From Spirochaetota bacterium (GTDB lineage: Bacteria > Spirochaetota > Spirochaetia > Treponematales > UBA12059): a stretch of DNA of 64,000 bases. Positions 44,176 to 54,800 of this stretch are shown one piece after another. The notes below the pieces were generated by a model. The model was not told where the DNA came from, did not search any database, and saw only the letters and a program-made list of their open reading frames with translations. The stretch lies in contig JAKLDN010000004.1 of assembly GCA_022703505.1 (NCBI GenBank), forward strand, positions 124,001 through 188,000, in the 5' to 3' direction. Position 1 is the first letter of the stretch, and the number at the start of each line of letters is the position of its first letter. A program made the position numbers and the translations under genes.

Positions 44176-47100
44176 TTGGATCTCAGGGTGCTGTTCACGG
44201 TGGGCTTGTTCCGGGCCCCCGAGGAGGCTTCCTCCCAGGACCGCATCCAGGCCCCCCGCTCCAGCGCGCGGTACTCGGGGTCGTACATGGCCTCCGCGAA
44301 GGCCCCGGGCCGGTAGAAGCGGCCGTCGTAGGTCTTGTTGGCGAAGACCCGCACCACCGCTTCCTTGCCGGGCCCGAGGTCCAGGTAGGTGAAGACCCGG
44401 TCGTCCCGGACGTCCTGGTAGGTGTAGTCCCGGCGGGGGTACCACCAGGGCCGGCCGGAGCCCTGCCCGTAGCCCTCGTCCCAGGTCTCCCGCTCCTCCG
44501 AGCCGACCCGGAAGTTCCGGATCTCCCAGCCCGAGGGTAGCTTCTGGGTCAGGGCCACGTTGCGGACGGTCCTGCGGGTGAGGTTCCGCACCGTCGTCTC
44601 CACCACCAGGTCCGACAGGGGCGGGGCGGCTTCGGGATCCAGGGTCCGGCCCTCCATGTCCTTGTAGACCGTGAGCACCGAGAGTCCCCGGGCCTCGGGG
44701 GCCTCCTCGCCGGCCCGGGCCTCCCCCTCCGCCAGGACCCGGACGTACACCGGGGCCCCTCCCTCGGCGCGGACCGTGAGGCGGCCGCCCGCTTCCGTGC
44801 CCGCGGGCAGGGCCACCCGGGTGACCGGCTTGGTCAAGGCGATCCGGGCTTCCGGGGATCCGTTGTAGGACCAGCGGGCCGCGGAGGCTCCGGCCCCGGC
44901 GATCCGCCGGGAATACGGCAAGGCGGCCAGGAGGGCGAAAGCCGTCTCCTGGGTGCTGAACCAGTAGGCGGAGTTCATCCGCTTGGCGATGTCCCGGTAG
45001 AGCCCCGCGGCCCGGGCCTCGTCCCCCAGGGCGTTCAGGGCGTCCAGGATGACCGCGGCGTCCCGGAAGTCGGAGCCGTAGACGTAATAGTAATAGTCCT
45101 CCTCCAGGGACCGGGCCGCCTCGATCCGGGGGTCCAGCCCCTTCACGAGGTCCGCGGCGGTCCCCCTCTGGCCCGAAAGGGCGTAGGCCGCGGCCAGCTG
45201 CCAGAGGGCCTGGGTCGGGAGGTTCCCCGCGTCCCGCAGACGGTTCATGGCCGCGGGGTTGGGCTTGCCCGCCCGGGCCAGGACCAGGAGACGGTAGGCC
45301 TGAGTCGCCTTGGCCCACCGGTACTGGGAGCCCCAGGCCACGGCCCGGGCGTCCAGGTGCTTCCAGAGGGGCTCGACGAGCCCCGCGGGCACTTCGTAGC
45401 CCGCGGCCCGGGCGGTCAGGAGGAAGTGGGCCGCGTAGACCGAGACCCAGTCGTCCTCCCGCCCGCTCCCGGGCCAGAGGGCCAGGCCTCCCGAGGGAGC
45501 CTGATAGTCGGAAAGCTTGGCGATGGCGGCGCGCACGTTGGTTCGCACGTCTTCCAGCTCCCACTCGGACAGGTTGGCCGCCTCGGGCAGGAGGATCTGG
45601 GGGAAGGCCTTTGAGATCGTCTGCTCCGCGTAGCCGTGGGGATACCCGATGAGGTAGTTCACACGCCGGGTGAGCTGGATGGGCTCCAGGGGGGATAGCT
45701 CGAGCCAGACCTTGTGGGTGCCCGGCATGCCCGGGTAGGCCAGGGAAAGCTCGGCTACGCCGCCGGGGGAAGCCTGGGCCTCCCAGTCCGCCGCGGCCTT
45801 GGCGCCCGCGGGGCGGATCGGGAGGTCCACGGCGTGCTCGGACCGCTTGCCGCCTCCCTCGGCGGTCACGACGATCCGGGCGGTCCCGGGCACCGAGAGG
45901 GCCCGGACGCGGAACTCGGTGTTGCGCTCCCCGTCCCGGTCGAAGACGATGGTCCGGGCCGCCTCGCCCTCCACCTCCGCCGCCCCGGACGCGGAAATCC
46001 GCACCGTGACGGAGGCTCCGGGCCCGAGGCTGGAGAAGACCGCCGCGGGGACCGAGGTCCACTCCTCCAGGGAGAGGACCCGGGGGAGGGTGGCCTGGAC
46101 CATGAGGGGGGCCTTGACGGGCACCGGGACTTCAGCGACCCCGTAAGCCCCGTCGGAACGGCCGGCCACGGCCATGACGCGGACCGCCCCCACGTAGGGT
46201 CCCAGGTCCGTGGTGAAGGTCCGGGTCTCCCCGGCCTTCAGGGTCACGGGGCCGAAGTACCGCACCACCGGCGGGAACCGGGAGGGCTTACGGCCCCCCT
46301 CCAGCTCGCCGCCGTCGCCGCCGCCCACGGCCAGGAGGGTTTCCAGCTTGCCCGAGTAGGCGCCGGTGACGAAATCGAAGATGTCCCAGGCCCGGAGGGC
46401 CGAGGCTTCCTTCTTGTAGAACTCGTCCCGGGGGTTCGGAGTCTTGTACCGGGTGATCCCCAGGAGACCCTCGTCCACGACGGCCACGGTCACGGTCATG
46501 GGCTTCCCGGAGGCTTCCCGCACCCGGAAGGATGCGGGCTTGTTTGGCTCGAAGCTCTCGGGCGCCTCGATCCGGGGAGCCAAGGCCGTGGCGGGGTCGT
46601 CCACCAGGATCGGAAGGATCCCGTAGAGGCGGATCGGCAGGTCGTTCCCCCGCCCCGCGTGGGGCTGGACGAAGTCGACGTGCAGGTAGGCGTTGGGGCT
46701 CATCTCGGCGGAGGCGGTGAACTCGACGGTGGTCGTGCCCTCCGCGCAGTCCTGCCACTTCTGGGAAAGGACCCGGCCGGAGCGCTCCACGGTCACCAGG
46801 GCCCTACCCTTGGAGTTGGAGGGGAAAGAGACCCGCACCTTCTGTCCCGGGACATACCGCTCCTGGGAGGCCGTCAGGGCCAAATTCGAGGGCGCGGCTT
46901 TCTCCCCGGGCCGGCCGTACCAGTCGTAGCGGCTGACCCAGAAGACCTGGCTGGCCGAGTGGCCCGAGACCGGGTCCCGGACCCGGATCAGGTAGATGCC
47001 CCAGGAATCGGATTGATTGACCTTGAAGGTCCAGGATCCCCGGCCGTCCCGGACGGTCGCCTGGCCCTTCAGGACCGAGCGCTCGAAGATGCTCCGGGCG

Positions 47101-49772
47101 TATTCGGGCAGGGAATCCTCGCCGCCCTCCCACCACCAGTTCTCCCGGATCCGGTGGATGCCCACCTCCAGGTTCTGGGCGGAAACGGGTTTTCCGTCCC
47201 GGTCCACCAGGGCCAGCTTGACCGTCTGGTCCTGGTCGGCCTTGACCGTGCCCCACCGGGTGTCCAGGCGGACCCCGACGTACCGTGCGTAGGGGTGGTA
47301 GGGCACGGTGAACTGCTCGCTGGAGAAGAAGCCGTTGGGCTCGAAGACCCGGACAGCGAACTGGGCGGTCGCCGCCCCCGGGGCGCTGCCCGCGGCGTCG
47401 AAGGCCGAACTGAAGGACACGGCCCCCTCGGTGTCCAGGCGGCCGTCGAAGATCGTCTGCCGCTCCGTGGCCAGGCGGCGGGTGGGGTCCTCGAAGACGT
47501 AGTCCCCGAAGCCCGGGAAGGTCGTGGGGGCCGGGGAGAAGGCCACGGACACGTCCGCCTTCAAGCCCGGCGCGGGTGCGCCGTGGAGCCACTGGGATTT
47601 CAGGGAGAACCGGGCCTCCCCGTCGCCCAGGTAGGCTCCCCCTCCGAAGTCGAACTCGATCTTGAGGCGGTTCGGGACGATGGTCTCCACCTTGACGTTC
47701 CGGGTGAAGATCCGGTCCCCCACGGTCACCCGGGCCAGGTAGGTCCCGGTGGGGGCATCCTCGGCGGTCCGGGCCTTGAAGGGGTAGAACCCGTCGGTCC
47801 CCTCGGAGAGTACCGAGGTCTGGACCGTCTTGCCCATCGGGTTCTCCAGCTCGAAGCGGACCGGGTGGCCCGCGGGAAGGGTCTTGAGGCGGTCCAGGAG
47901 GAGGAAGGTCAGGTGCATCTCGTCGCCGGGGCGCCAGACCCCGCGCTCGCCGTAGAGGAAGCCCTTGACCCCGGACTCCGAGGCCGTCCCGCCGGCGTCG
48001 AAATGGCTGACCGCCAGGGCCGAGCCGGGGTCCAGCTTGAGGTAGGCCGCCTGGCCGGAGCGGAAGGCGACGGCGGAAAAAGCCTCCCGGGAGGCCGGGA
48101 AGGTGGCGAAGCCCTCCTTGTCCGTCCGGCCCCGGGCCAGCTCCCGGCGCTGGAAGTTATAGAGGATCACCTCCAGGTCCGGGACCGGCCGGGCGCTGCG
48201 GAGGTCCACGGCGAAGATCCCGGTCCGGCCGTCCGCGTCCCGCTTGGCCCCCAGGGCCAGGTCCGATATCAGGACGTTCCTGTATGTCGAATTGCGCTCG
48301 TAGAAGGCGGGATGGCAGGGGTCGTCCCGGAACTTGTACCGGGCCTCCCAGTCCCCGTCCCAATGCCGGTCCAGGGTTTCCAGGGTCGGGAAGGCCAGGT
48401 CCTTGAAGTCGTGCTCGGTCCTGCAGACGTACCGCACCTGGTCCCGCAGGAAGGTGAGGCGGATGCGGTACATCCCGTCCTTGTACTTGGCCAGGAGGGG
48501 GCCGAGGTCCAGCCCCGCCGCCGTCCACTGGTTGCGCCGCGTGTCGCTCCAGGGCAGGTCGAAGGCCTTCCGCCAGACCACCTCCCCGGTCCGGTACAAT
48601 TCGTCGTCCCCGTCCAGTTTGTTCACCTGGAGGAACTGGAGCATGTTGTCCCCGGGGATCCGGAACACCTCGACCACCACCCCCGCCAGGTTGCGGGTTT
48701 CGATGGGCAGGGTGAGCCCCTCGCTCGTGGGCAGGACCACTCCCGCCGTGGCGAAGCGGACCGCGGGCTTCTCCCAGGAGACCGGCACCGTCGCCTGCAC
48801 GGGCACCGCCAGGGAGCGGCCCTCGGAATCACGGAGCCCCTCCCCGATCCGGACCCGGGCCTCCTCGGGCCAGGCCGCGGAGGCGTAGACCCGGACGATC
48901 CCTCCCGCGGCCGAGAACCGCAGGTCCGGGATGCCTTCCACCTCGATCCGGCCCCGGAAATCCTGACCGGGATCCACGGGGGAGGACAGGGAGACTTCCA
49001 GGAAGCTCTCCCCCTCCCGCACCGCCCGGATTCCGGTGACCTCGAAGGACCCCGCCGCGGGGACCCGTACCGAGCGCCCTCCCCGGGACGCGGCGCCCAC
49101 GGGGCGCCCGTCCCAGGAAAGCTCCAGGTCCGCGTCGCGGTCCGCGGCGGAGAAGCCCCGGACCGTGAAATCGTGGACGGCGCCGCCATGGGTCCAGGCG
49201 ATTCCGGGCTTTAGGCCTCGGAACCGGGCGGACAGGAGGCGCTCCACCTTGTCCGAAGCTTCCGCGTCGGAGAGCACGACGCGCCCGGGGAGTTCCAGGG
49301 TCCCGTCCCGGGCGGCCCGGAGGTCTCCCAACTCCACCGTCAGGGCGGGTTCAGGGGTGCGGATCCGGAACGAGAAGGGCTCCCGGGCCGCCGCGTCCAC
49401 GGAGGCCAGGTCGACGGACACCGTATAGATCCCTCCGGCCGCCAGGGGCGCGGAGGGCTTGAACGCCAGGGTGGAGCCGTCCTTCCAGTACGCGGTCCCC
49501 TCCGTCCCCGGATCCAGCCGGAAGGGATTCCGGACCGGGGAGTCCCCGGACTGGAAGCCGTAGTTCCGGGCCAGGACGACCAGGATCTCCCCGTGCCGGG
49601 AAACTGTGCCCGCGGAATGGGCCGCCACGAGGCCGGGATCCGCGGGGACTTCGGCCGTCGGGACGGCGGCGCCGCAGGACGCCAGCAGACAGAGGGCGCA
49701 GAGGACCGCGGCGACCGCGGCATATCCGGCCAGGGCGCGGCGGAAACCGTACCGGAAGGATGGTTTTCTCAT
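44172..49772 (-). CDS. Bacterial alpha-2-macroglobulin family lipoprotein
   Basis: The 1866-residue protein has a lipoprotein signal ending LLASC (Cys about residue 33), preceded by a GGAGTG ribosome-binding site. MG-type domains carry KGFLYGERGVWRPGDEMHL, a family hallmark, and the FVCR-like bait region is followed by VLSLEEWTSVPA. The thioester site, GCxEQ in thioester-active members, reads GYAEQT, with Tyr1381 in place of Cys. It therefore should not trap proteases covalently. The alpha-alpha toroid and C-terminal receptor-like domains are present. It probably guards the periplasm with PBP1C, its direct downstream partner. Confidence 0.92.
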   Translation of the reverse strand: MRKPSFRYGFRRALAGYAAVAAVLCALCLLASCGAAVPTAEVPADPGLVAAHSAGTVSRHGEILVVLARNYGFQSGDSPVRNPFRLDPGTEGTAYWKDGSTLAFKPSAPLAAGGIYTVSVDLASVDAAAREPFSFRIRTPEPALTVELGDLRAARDGTLELPGRVVLSDAEASDKVERLLSARFRGLKPGIAWTHGGAVHDFTVRGFSAADRDADLELSWDGRPVGAASRGGRSVRVPAAGSFEVTGIRAVREGESFLEVSLSSPVDPGQDFRGRIEVEGIPDLRFSAAGGIVRVYASAAWPEEARVRIGEGLRDSEGRSLAVPVQATVPVSWEKPAVRFATAGVVLPTSEGLTLPIETRNLAGVVVEVFRIPGDNMLQFLQVNKLDGDDELYRTGEVVWRKAFDLPWSDTRRNQWTAAGLDLGPLLAKYKDGMYRIRLTFLRDQVRYVCRTEHDFKDLAFPTLETLDRHWDGDWEARYKFRDDPCHPAFYERNSTYRNVLISDLALGAKRDADGRTGIFAVDLRSARPVPDLEVILYNFQRRELARGRTDKEGFATFPASREAFSAVAFRSGQAAYLKLDPGSALAVSHFDAGGTASESGVKGFLYGERGVWRPGDEMHLTFLLLDRLKTLPAGHPVRFELENPMGKTVQTSVLSEGTDGFYPFKARTAEDAPTGTYLARVTVGDRIFTRNVKVETIVPNRLKIEFDFGGGAYLGDGEARFSLKSQWLHGAPAPGLKADVSVAFSPAPTTFPGFGDYVFEDPTRRLATERQTIFDGRLDTEGAVSFSSAFDAAGSAPGAATAQFAVRVFEPNGFFSSEQFTVPYHPYARYVGVRLDTRWGTVKADQDQTVKLALVDRDGKPVSAQNLEVGIHRIRENWWWEGGEDSLPEYARSIFERSVLKGQATVRDGRGSWTFKVNQSDSWGIYLIRVRDPVSGHSASQVFWVSRYDWYGRPGEKAAPSNLALTASQERYVPGQKVRVSFPSNSKGRALVTVERSGRVLSQKWQDCAEGTTTVEFTASAEMSPNAYLHVDFVQPHAGRGNDLPIRLYGILPILVDDPATALAPRIEAPESFEPNKPASFRVREASGKPMTVTVAVVDEGLLGITRYKTPNPRDEFYKKEASALRAWDIFDFVTGAYSGKLETLLAVGGGDGGELEGGRKPSRFPPVVRYFGPVTLKAGETRTFTTDLGPYVGAVRVMAVAGRSDGAYGVAEVPVPVKAPLMVQATLPRVLSLEEWTSVPAAVFSSLGPGASVTVRISASGAAEVEGEAARTIVFDRDGERNTEFRVRALSVPGTARIVVTAEGGGKRSEHAVDLPIRPAGAKAAADWEAQASPGGVAELSLAYPGMPGTHKVWLELSPLEPIQLTRRVNYLIGYPHGYAEQTISKAFPQILLPEAANLSEWELEDVRTNVRAAIAKLSDYQAPSGGLALWPGSGREDDWVSVYAAHFLLTARAAGYEVPAGLVEPLWKHLDARAVAWGSQYRWAKATQAYRLLVLARAGKPNPAAMNRLRDAGNLPTQALWQLAAAYALSGQRGTAADLVKGLDPRIEAARSLEEDYYYYVYGSDFRDAAVILDALNALGDEARAAGLYRDIAKRMNSAYWFSTQETAFALLAALPYSRRIAGAGASAARWSYNGSPEARIALTKPVTRVALPAGTEAGGRLTVRAEGGAPVYVRVLAEGEARAGEEAPEARGLSVLTVYKDMEGRTLDPEAAPPLSDLVVETTVRNLTRRTVRNVALTQKLPSGWEIRNFRVGSEERETWDEGYGQGSGRPWWYPRRDYTYQDVRDDRVFTYLDLGPGKEAVVRVFANKTYDGRFYRPGAFAEAMYDPEYRALERGAWMRSWEEASSGARNKPTVNSTLRSK

Positions 49773-49941
49773 GGTTCACTCCGATTCGAACGTGGTATTG
49801 GGTAGGGCCCGCCGCCCGGACACGACCGGGGCGGCCCGACGGTTCGCTCGAGGGGGATTATACCGCGGAACGACGGTCCGGCAGGGGGGATCCGTACCCG
49901 GTGTCCTTAAGATTGTGAGAGGTCCCCGCCCGCCGGGCTTA

Positions 49942-50580
49942 CTATCGCTTGTTCATCCCCGGAAGTCCGAGAAAGGCGGCGTAGACCGCGTCCGCCTCCG
50001 GGGAGGCGTCCACGGTGAGCAGCCGGCCCTTCCCGCGGTAGTACTGGATCAGGGGGGCCGTCTGGGCCCGGTAGGCCGAGAGGCGCCGCTGGATCGCCTC
50101 GATCCGGTCGTCCTCCCGGGTGATGAGGGTACCCCCGCAGGAATCGCAGATCCCGGCCTTCGCGGGGGGCATGAACTTCACGTGGAAGCTGCGCCCGCAG
50201 GCGGGGCAGGTCCTCCGGCCGGACAGGCGCTCCACGATCGCCGGGTCCCCCAGCTCGAAGTCCACGACCCGGTCCGGGGGATCGAAGCCCTCCAGGGCGT
50301 CCGCCTGGGGGATCGTGCGGGGGAAGCCGTCCAGGATCCACCCGGACTTCGCGTCCCCCTGCCCCAGCCGCTCCCGGACCAGTTCGATCGTGAGCTCGTC
50401 CGGCACCAGGGCTCCGGACTCGATCACGGCCTTGACCCGCAGGCCCAGGGGAGTCCCGTTCTTGACCGCCGCCCGGAAGATCTCCCCCGTGGACACGTGG
50501 GGAACCGCCAGATCCTTCTGGGCCTTTTCGGCCACCGTGCCCTTGCCGGCCCCGGGGGGACCTAAGAATACGAGCTTCAT
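49942..50580 (-). CDS. adk: Adenylate kinase
   Basis: The 213-residue cytoplasmic enzyme interconverts ATP, ADP and AMP. The P-loop GPPGAGKGT, the AMP-binding STGEIFRAAV and GFPRT are intact. The lid contains a four-Cys zinc site (CPAC and CDSC). ATG 50580 is chosen since it starts directly before the first strand (MKLVFLG). A longer frame from 50670 has no conserved sequence. No clear ribosome-binding site precedes the ATG. Confidence 0.95.
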   Translation of the reverse strand: MKLVFLGPPGAGKGTVAEKAQKDLAVPHVSTGEIFRAAVKNGTPLGLRVKAVIESGALVPDELTIELVRERLGQGDAKSGWILDGFPRTIPQADALEGFDPPDRVVDFELGDPAIVERLSGRRTCPACGRSFHVKFMPPAKAGICDSCGGTLITREDDRIEAIQRRLSAYRAQTAPLIQYYRGKGRLLTVDASPEADAVYAAFLGLPGMNKR

Positions 50581-50698
50581 GGATGGGAGGATATACCCTC
50601 GAAAGTCGGAAGTAAAGCGGGATCCGACCGGCCGAACGAGGGAACGGGATCCTGCCCGAGTGGTCGACAAGGGGCCGCGAGGACTCTACAGTTTCCCC

Positions 50699-51076
50699 AT
50701 GCCGGATGTAATCCTCGTGGTGCTCGCCGGGGGCCTCGGGTCCGCCCTGCGGTATGCCTTCTCGGTCGGCGCGAACCGCCTCATCGGCCCCTCCTTCCCC
50801 TGGGGGACCCTGATCGTGAACCTCGCGGGCTGCCTGGCCATCGGCTTCGCCGCGGGCCTGGTGGACCGGTCCATCCTTCCCCGGGCCTGGCGCTTGGCGG
50901 TCATCACGGGCTTCCTGGGCGGTTTCACCACCTTCTCCACCTTCTCCCTGGAGTCCCTGCGGCTGATCCTGGACGGCGCGGTCTTTCGGGGCTTGGCCAA
51001 CATCGGGATCAACCTCCTGGGCGGCCTTGCCCTCGCGGCCCTGGGTCTGCGTATGGCGGCCCGCTTCGGGCGGTAG
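50699..51076 (+). CDS. crcB: Fluoride channel CrcB/Fluc
   Basis: The 125-residue protein has four membrane spans. Family motifs are GGLGSALRY, GTLIVNLAGC and GGFTTFSTFSLE. It is a small dual-topology fluoride channel that exports toxic fluoride. It is divergent from adk. The 118 bases between them hold no recognisable fluoride riboswitch. Confidence 0.92.
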   Translation: MPDVILVVLAGGLGSALRYAFSVGANRLIGPSFPWGTLIVNLAGCLAIGFAAGLVDRSILPRAWRLAVITGFLGGFTTFSTFSLESLRLILDGAVFRGLANIGINLLGGLALAALGLRMAARFGR

Positions 51077-51156
51077 GCGCCCGCGTCAGGCCGCCCGGCT
51101 TCCGGGTCGTCGCGCCCCGGCCCCCTCCCATCACCGTCGGCGCCCTTTTTTATCAA

Positions 51157-51170
51157 ATGACCATAGTCAT
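51157..51170. promoter_or_regulatory. Inverted repeat upstream of the hydrogenase promoter
   Basis: ATGAC (51157-51161) and GTCAT (51166-51170) form a perfect short inverted repeat, with looser symmetry outside, about 27 bases upstream of the -35. It may bind a regulator; it does not match the Rex consensus. Confidence 0.35.
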
Positions 51171-51196
51171 GATTTAAATTTATAGATAGTTTTTTC

Positions 51197-51225
51197 TTGT
51201 AAAATCCATGAAACCGGTATAAAAT
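51197..51225 (+). promoter_or_regulatory. Candidate promoter of the hydrogenase operon
   Basis: TTGTAA (51197-51202) and TAAAAT (51220-51225) are separated by 17 bases in an AT-rich stretch, about 100 bases before the first ATG. The -10 matches that of the E1-E2-E3 promoter. Confidence 0.55.
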
Positions 51226-51322
51226 TATCCCGTTCGAGCCCCGAGCTTCGGAAAGCGTCGCGCTCAGCAACCTGTCCTGCATCCGGATCCTTCCCTCGGG
51301 GCAAGCATCTATAGGAGGCGTC

Positions 51323-51829
51323 ATGGACAAGTCAGACCCCCGTACGGGACTGCAAGGGATCGTCCAGCGGTACGCGGGAAGGCCGGGAGCCCTCCTGGGA
51401 ATCCTGGAGGAAGCCCAGCAGGCGGATGAGCACAAGTACCTGAGCGAGGAGGCCCTGCGCCAAATCGCGGACATGACCGACACCCCCCTGTCGAGGGTCT
51501 ACTCGGTCGCGACCTTCTATTCATTCTTCAACCTGAAACCCCAAGGCAAGCACGCCATCGTCGTATGCCGCGGCACCGCCTGCCACACCCGGGGTTCCCT
51601 GGCCCTGCTGCTGGAGGCCGCGAACCGTCTGGGCTTCCCGGAGTTCCGGGAGGACGAGGAACCCTCCTTCACCACCGAGGATCGGATGTTCACGGTCCGC
51701 ACGGTCGCCTGCTTCGGGCAGTGCGCCCTGGCGCCGGTGGTGGCCGTAGACGGGGTCATCTATTCGCATATGAACACGGCGCGCCTCCTTTCCATCCTGG
51801 AGACTCTGCGCAAGGGGGTCCGTAAATGA
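51323..51829 (+). CDS. hydC: NuoE-like [2Fe-2S] subunit of NAD(P)-linked hydrogenase
   Basis: The 168-residue protein has a thioredoxin-like fold with four Cys in CRGTACHTRG and CFGQCALAP, which ligate a [2Fe-2S] cluster. The N-terminal helical region includes ALLGILEEAQ and YSVATFYSFF, typical of NuoE and HydC. The Cys spacing CxxxxC...CxxxC is normal. TAGGAGG precedes the ATG. The gene overlaps the next by four bases (ATGA), so subunits are made in step. Confidence 0.92.
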   Translation: MDKSDPRTGLQGIVQRYAGRPGALLGILEEAQQADEHKYLSEEALRQIADMTDTPLSRVYSVATFYSFFNLKPQGKHAIVVCRGTACHTRGSLALLLEAANRLGFPEFREDEEPSFTTEDRMFTVRTVACFGQCALAPVVAVDGVIYSHMNTARLLSILETLRKGVRK

Positions 51830-54800
51830 AACCGATCAAATCGATGGCGGACCTCGAGGCCGCGAAGGCCCGGGGGCTTTCCAAGCTGGTGCCCGCGACG
51901 ACCCGCATCTCCGTGGGCATGGGCACCTGCGGCATCGGAAACGGAGCGGACCTGCTGTTCGCGGCCCTGGAGAAGGCGGCGGCCAAGGCGGCCGGCAAGA
52001 ACGGCATGGCCCCGGTCCTCAAGAAGGTCGGGTGCTTCGGTTTCTGCGCCGCCGAGCCCCTGCTGACCCTGGCGGTCCCGGGCAAGCCCGTGCTCCTCTT
52101 CACCAAGGCGGACGCCAAGGACGCCGCGGCCTTCGTGGAGGCCGCCTCGGACCCCAAGGCCCTGGACAAGCTGGCCAAGAAGGCGGACGGGAAGATCGAG
52201 ACCTGGGACTTCCGCACCTCGGTGCTCCGCTTCGGCGAAGGCTTTCCCGAGGTCCGGTCCTGGAACCAGATCCCCTTCTTCGAGGGGCAGGAAAAGGTGG
52301 TCCTCCGGGACGCGGGGATCATCGACCCCGAGGACGTCGAGGAATACCTGGGAGCCGGGGGCTACGGAGCCCTGGCCAAGGCGGTCCTGTCCATGAAGCC
52401 CGCGGACGTGATCCTGGAGGTGGACCGGGCGGGCCTGCGCGGCCGGGGCGGGGCGGGCTTCCCCACGGCCCGTAAGTGGAAGATGATGGCCGACCGGCCC
52501 GGGCCCGAGAAGTGGGTCGTGTGCAACGCCGACGAGGGCGACCCGGGCGCCTACATGAACCGCAACGAGATCGAGAGCGATCCCCACGCCCTGGTGGAGG
52601 GCATGATCCTGGGCGCCTACGCCATGGGCGCGAACAAGGGCTTCGTCTACGTCCGGGCGGAATATCCCCTGGCGGTGGACAGGCTCCGGAAAGCCCTGGA
52701 CGACGCCCGGGCCCTGGGCTTCCTGGGGAAGAACATCCTGGGCACGGACTTCTCCTTCGACCTGGAGATCGTCATGGGCGCCGGGGCCTTCGTCTGCGGC
52801 GAGGAGACGGCCCTGACCTCCAGCGCCGAGGGCAAGGCGGGCCGGCCGGTCCCGCGGCCCCCCTTCCCCGCGGAAAAGGGCTTCAAGGGTCTGCCCACGA
52901 ACATCAACAACGTGGAGACCTGGTGCAACGTCCCGGCCATCGTCTCCAAGGGCGGGGCCTGGTTCGCGGGGATCGGGCTTCCCAAGAGCACGGGCACCAA
53001 GGTCTTCTCCCTGGTCGGCAAGGTCAACAACACGGGCCTGGTGGAGCTGCCCCTGGGCACCAAGCTGGAGAAGATGGTCTACGGGATGGGCGGCGGCGCC
53101 GGCATGAACAAGGCCATCCGGGCCGTCCAGAGCGGCGGGCCCTCCGGCGGCTGCATCCCCGCGGACAAGTTCGACGCCACCATCGACTACGAGTCCCTGG
53201 CCTCCATCGGGGCCATCATGGGCTCCGGCGGCATGGTGGTCATGGACCAGGACAACTGCATGGTGGACGTGGCGCGGTACTTCGTGTCCTTCACCGCCGC
53301 GGAATCCTGCGGCAAGTGCGCCCCCTGCCGGGAGGGCCTGTCCCAGATGCTCCGCATCCTGACGGACGTGTCCAAGGGCACGGCCACCTACGCGGACCTG
53401 GACGAACTGGAGCGCCTGGCCCGGACCATCCGGGATTCCGCCCTCTGCGGCCTGGGGCAGACCGCGGCCAACCCGGTGCTCACGACCCTCAAGTATTTCC
53501 GGGAGGAGTACGAGCGGCACATCCGGGACAAGCGCTGCGACGCGGGCACCTGCGAGCAGCTCTTCTGCGCCCTCTGCGAGAATTCTTGCCCGATGCACAT
53601 GAACATCCCCGGCTATCTGGCCCTCCTCAAGGAAGGCCGGCTGGAGGAGGCGTACGAGCTGACCCTCCGGGACAATCCCCTGCCGGGCACCATCGGCCGC
53701 ATCTGCCACTTCCACTGCTCCATGCGCTGCCGGCGGGAGACCCTGGACGACCCGGTCCAGCAGGGCGAGATCCACCGCTACCTGGCGGACACGGTCCGGA
53801 AGATGGGCCGGGAACAGGCGGTCTGGAAGCGCCTGGCGGACGAGAAGGCAAAGCCCACGGGCAAGAAGGTGGCCATCGTCGGATCCGGCCCCGCGGGTCT
53901 GGCGGCGGCCTTCTACCTGGTCCGGCTGGGACACGAGGTCACGATCTACGAGGACAAGGAGAAGGCGGGGGGCATCCTCCGCTACGGCATCCCCGCGTAC
54001 CGCCTGCCCAAGGACGAGCTGGACCACGAGCTCCAGCTCTTCTCCAAGCTGGGGATCAAGTTCGTGTTCCGGACCCGGGTGGGCCGGGACATCGCCCTGG
54101 CCGACCTGGCCAAGAAGGCCGACGCCGTCCTCGTATGCGTGGGCGCCGAGGGCGACAAGGCCCTGGCCATCCCGGGCGAGGACCTTCAGGGCGTGCACCC
54201 GGGCTACGAGTACCTGGATCTCCACGCCGCCAAGAAGGCCCCCAAGACGGGACGCCGCGTCCTGGTGATCGGCGGAGGCAACGTGGCCATCGATGCCGCT
54301 CGGACCCTCTACCGCATGGACAAGGACGTGGTCGTGGCATACCGCCGCACCCGGGCGGACATGCCCGCCAACCGGGCGGAGATCGAGGGCGCCGAGGAGG
54401 AGGGCATCCGCTTCCGGTTCATGCTGGCTCCCCAGGAGATCCTGGGGGACGGCAAGGGCAGGGTGCGCGCCGTCCGCTTCGAGATCATGAAGGCCGGACC
54501 CATCGACCGCTCCGGGCGGCCGACCCCGGTGTCCACGGGGCACTTCGAGGACATCCCCTGCGACGACGTGATCGTGGCGGTGGGGGAAAAAGTCGATTCC
54601 GGGGACTTCGTGAAGGACGGGATCAAGGCCGCCAAGGACGGCCGCATCCTGGCGAACCCCTTCACCCTCAAGACCGACCTGCCCAACGTCTGGGCCACCG
54701 GCGACGCCGTCACGGGTCCCGCCACCGCGGCGGAGGCCATGGGGGACGCCAAGCGCGTGGCCCGGGAGATGGACAAGGCCCTGACCGGGGAGGACCGCTT

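Noticed and set aside
44176-46062. N-terminal extension of the pbpC frame, giving a 1407-residue protein
   Set aside because: It overlaps the alpha-2-macroglobulin gene in another frame and is Gly/Arg/Pro-rich. The GTGA junction at 44175 gives the correct PbpC length.
50581-50698. Fluoride riboswitch before crcB
   Set aside because: No stretch with the conserved crcB-motif pseudoknot was recognisable by eye. A covariance-model search would decide.
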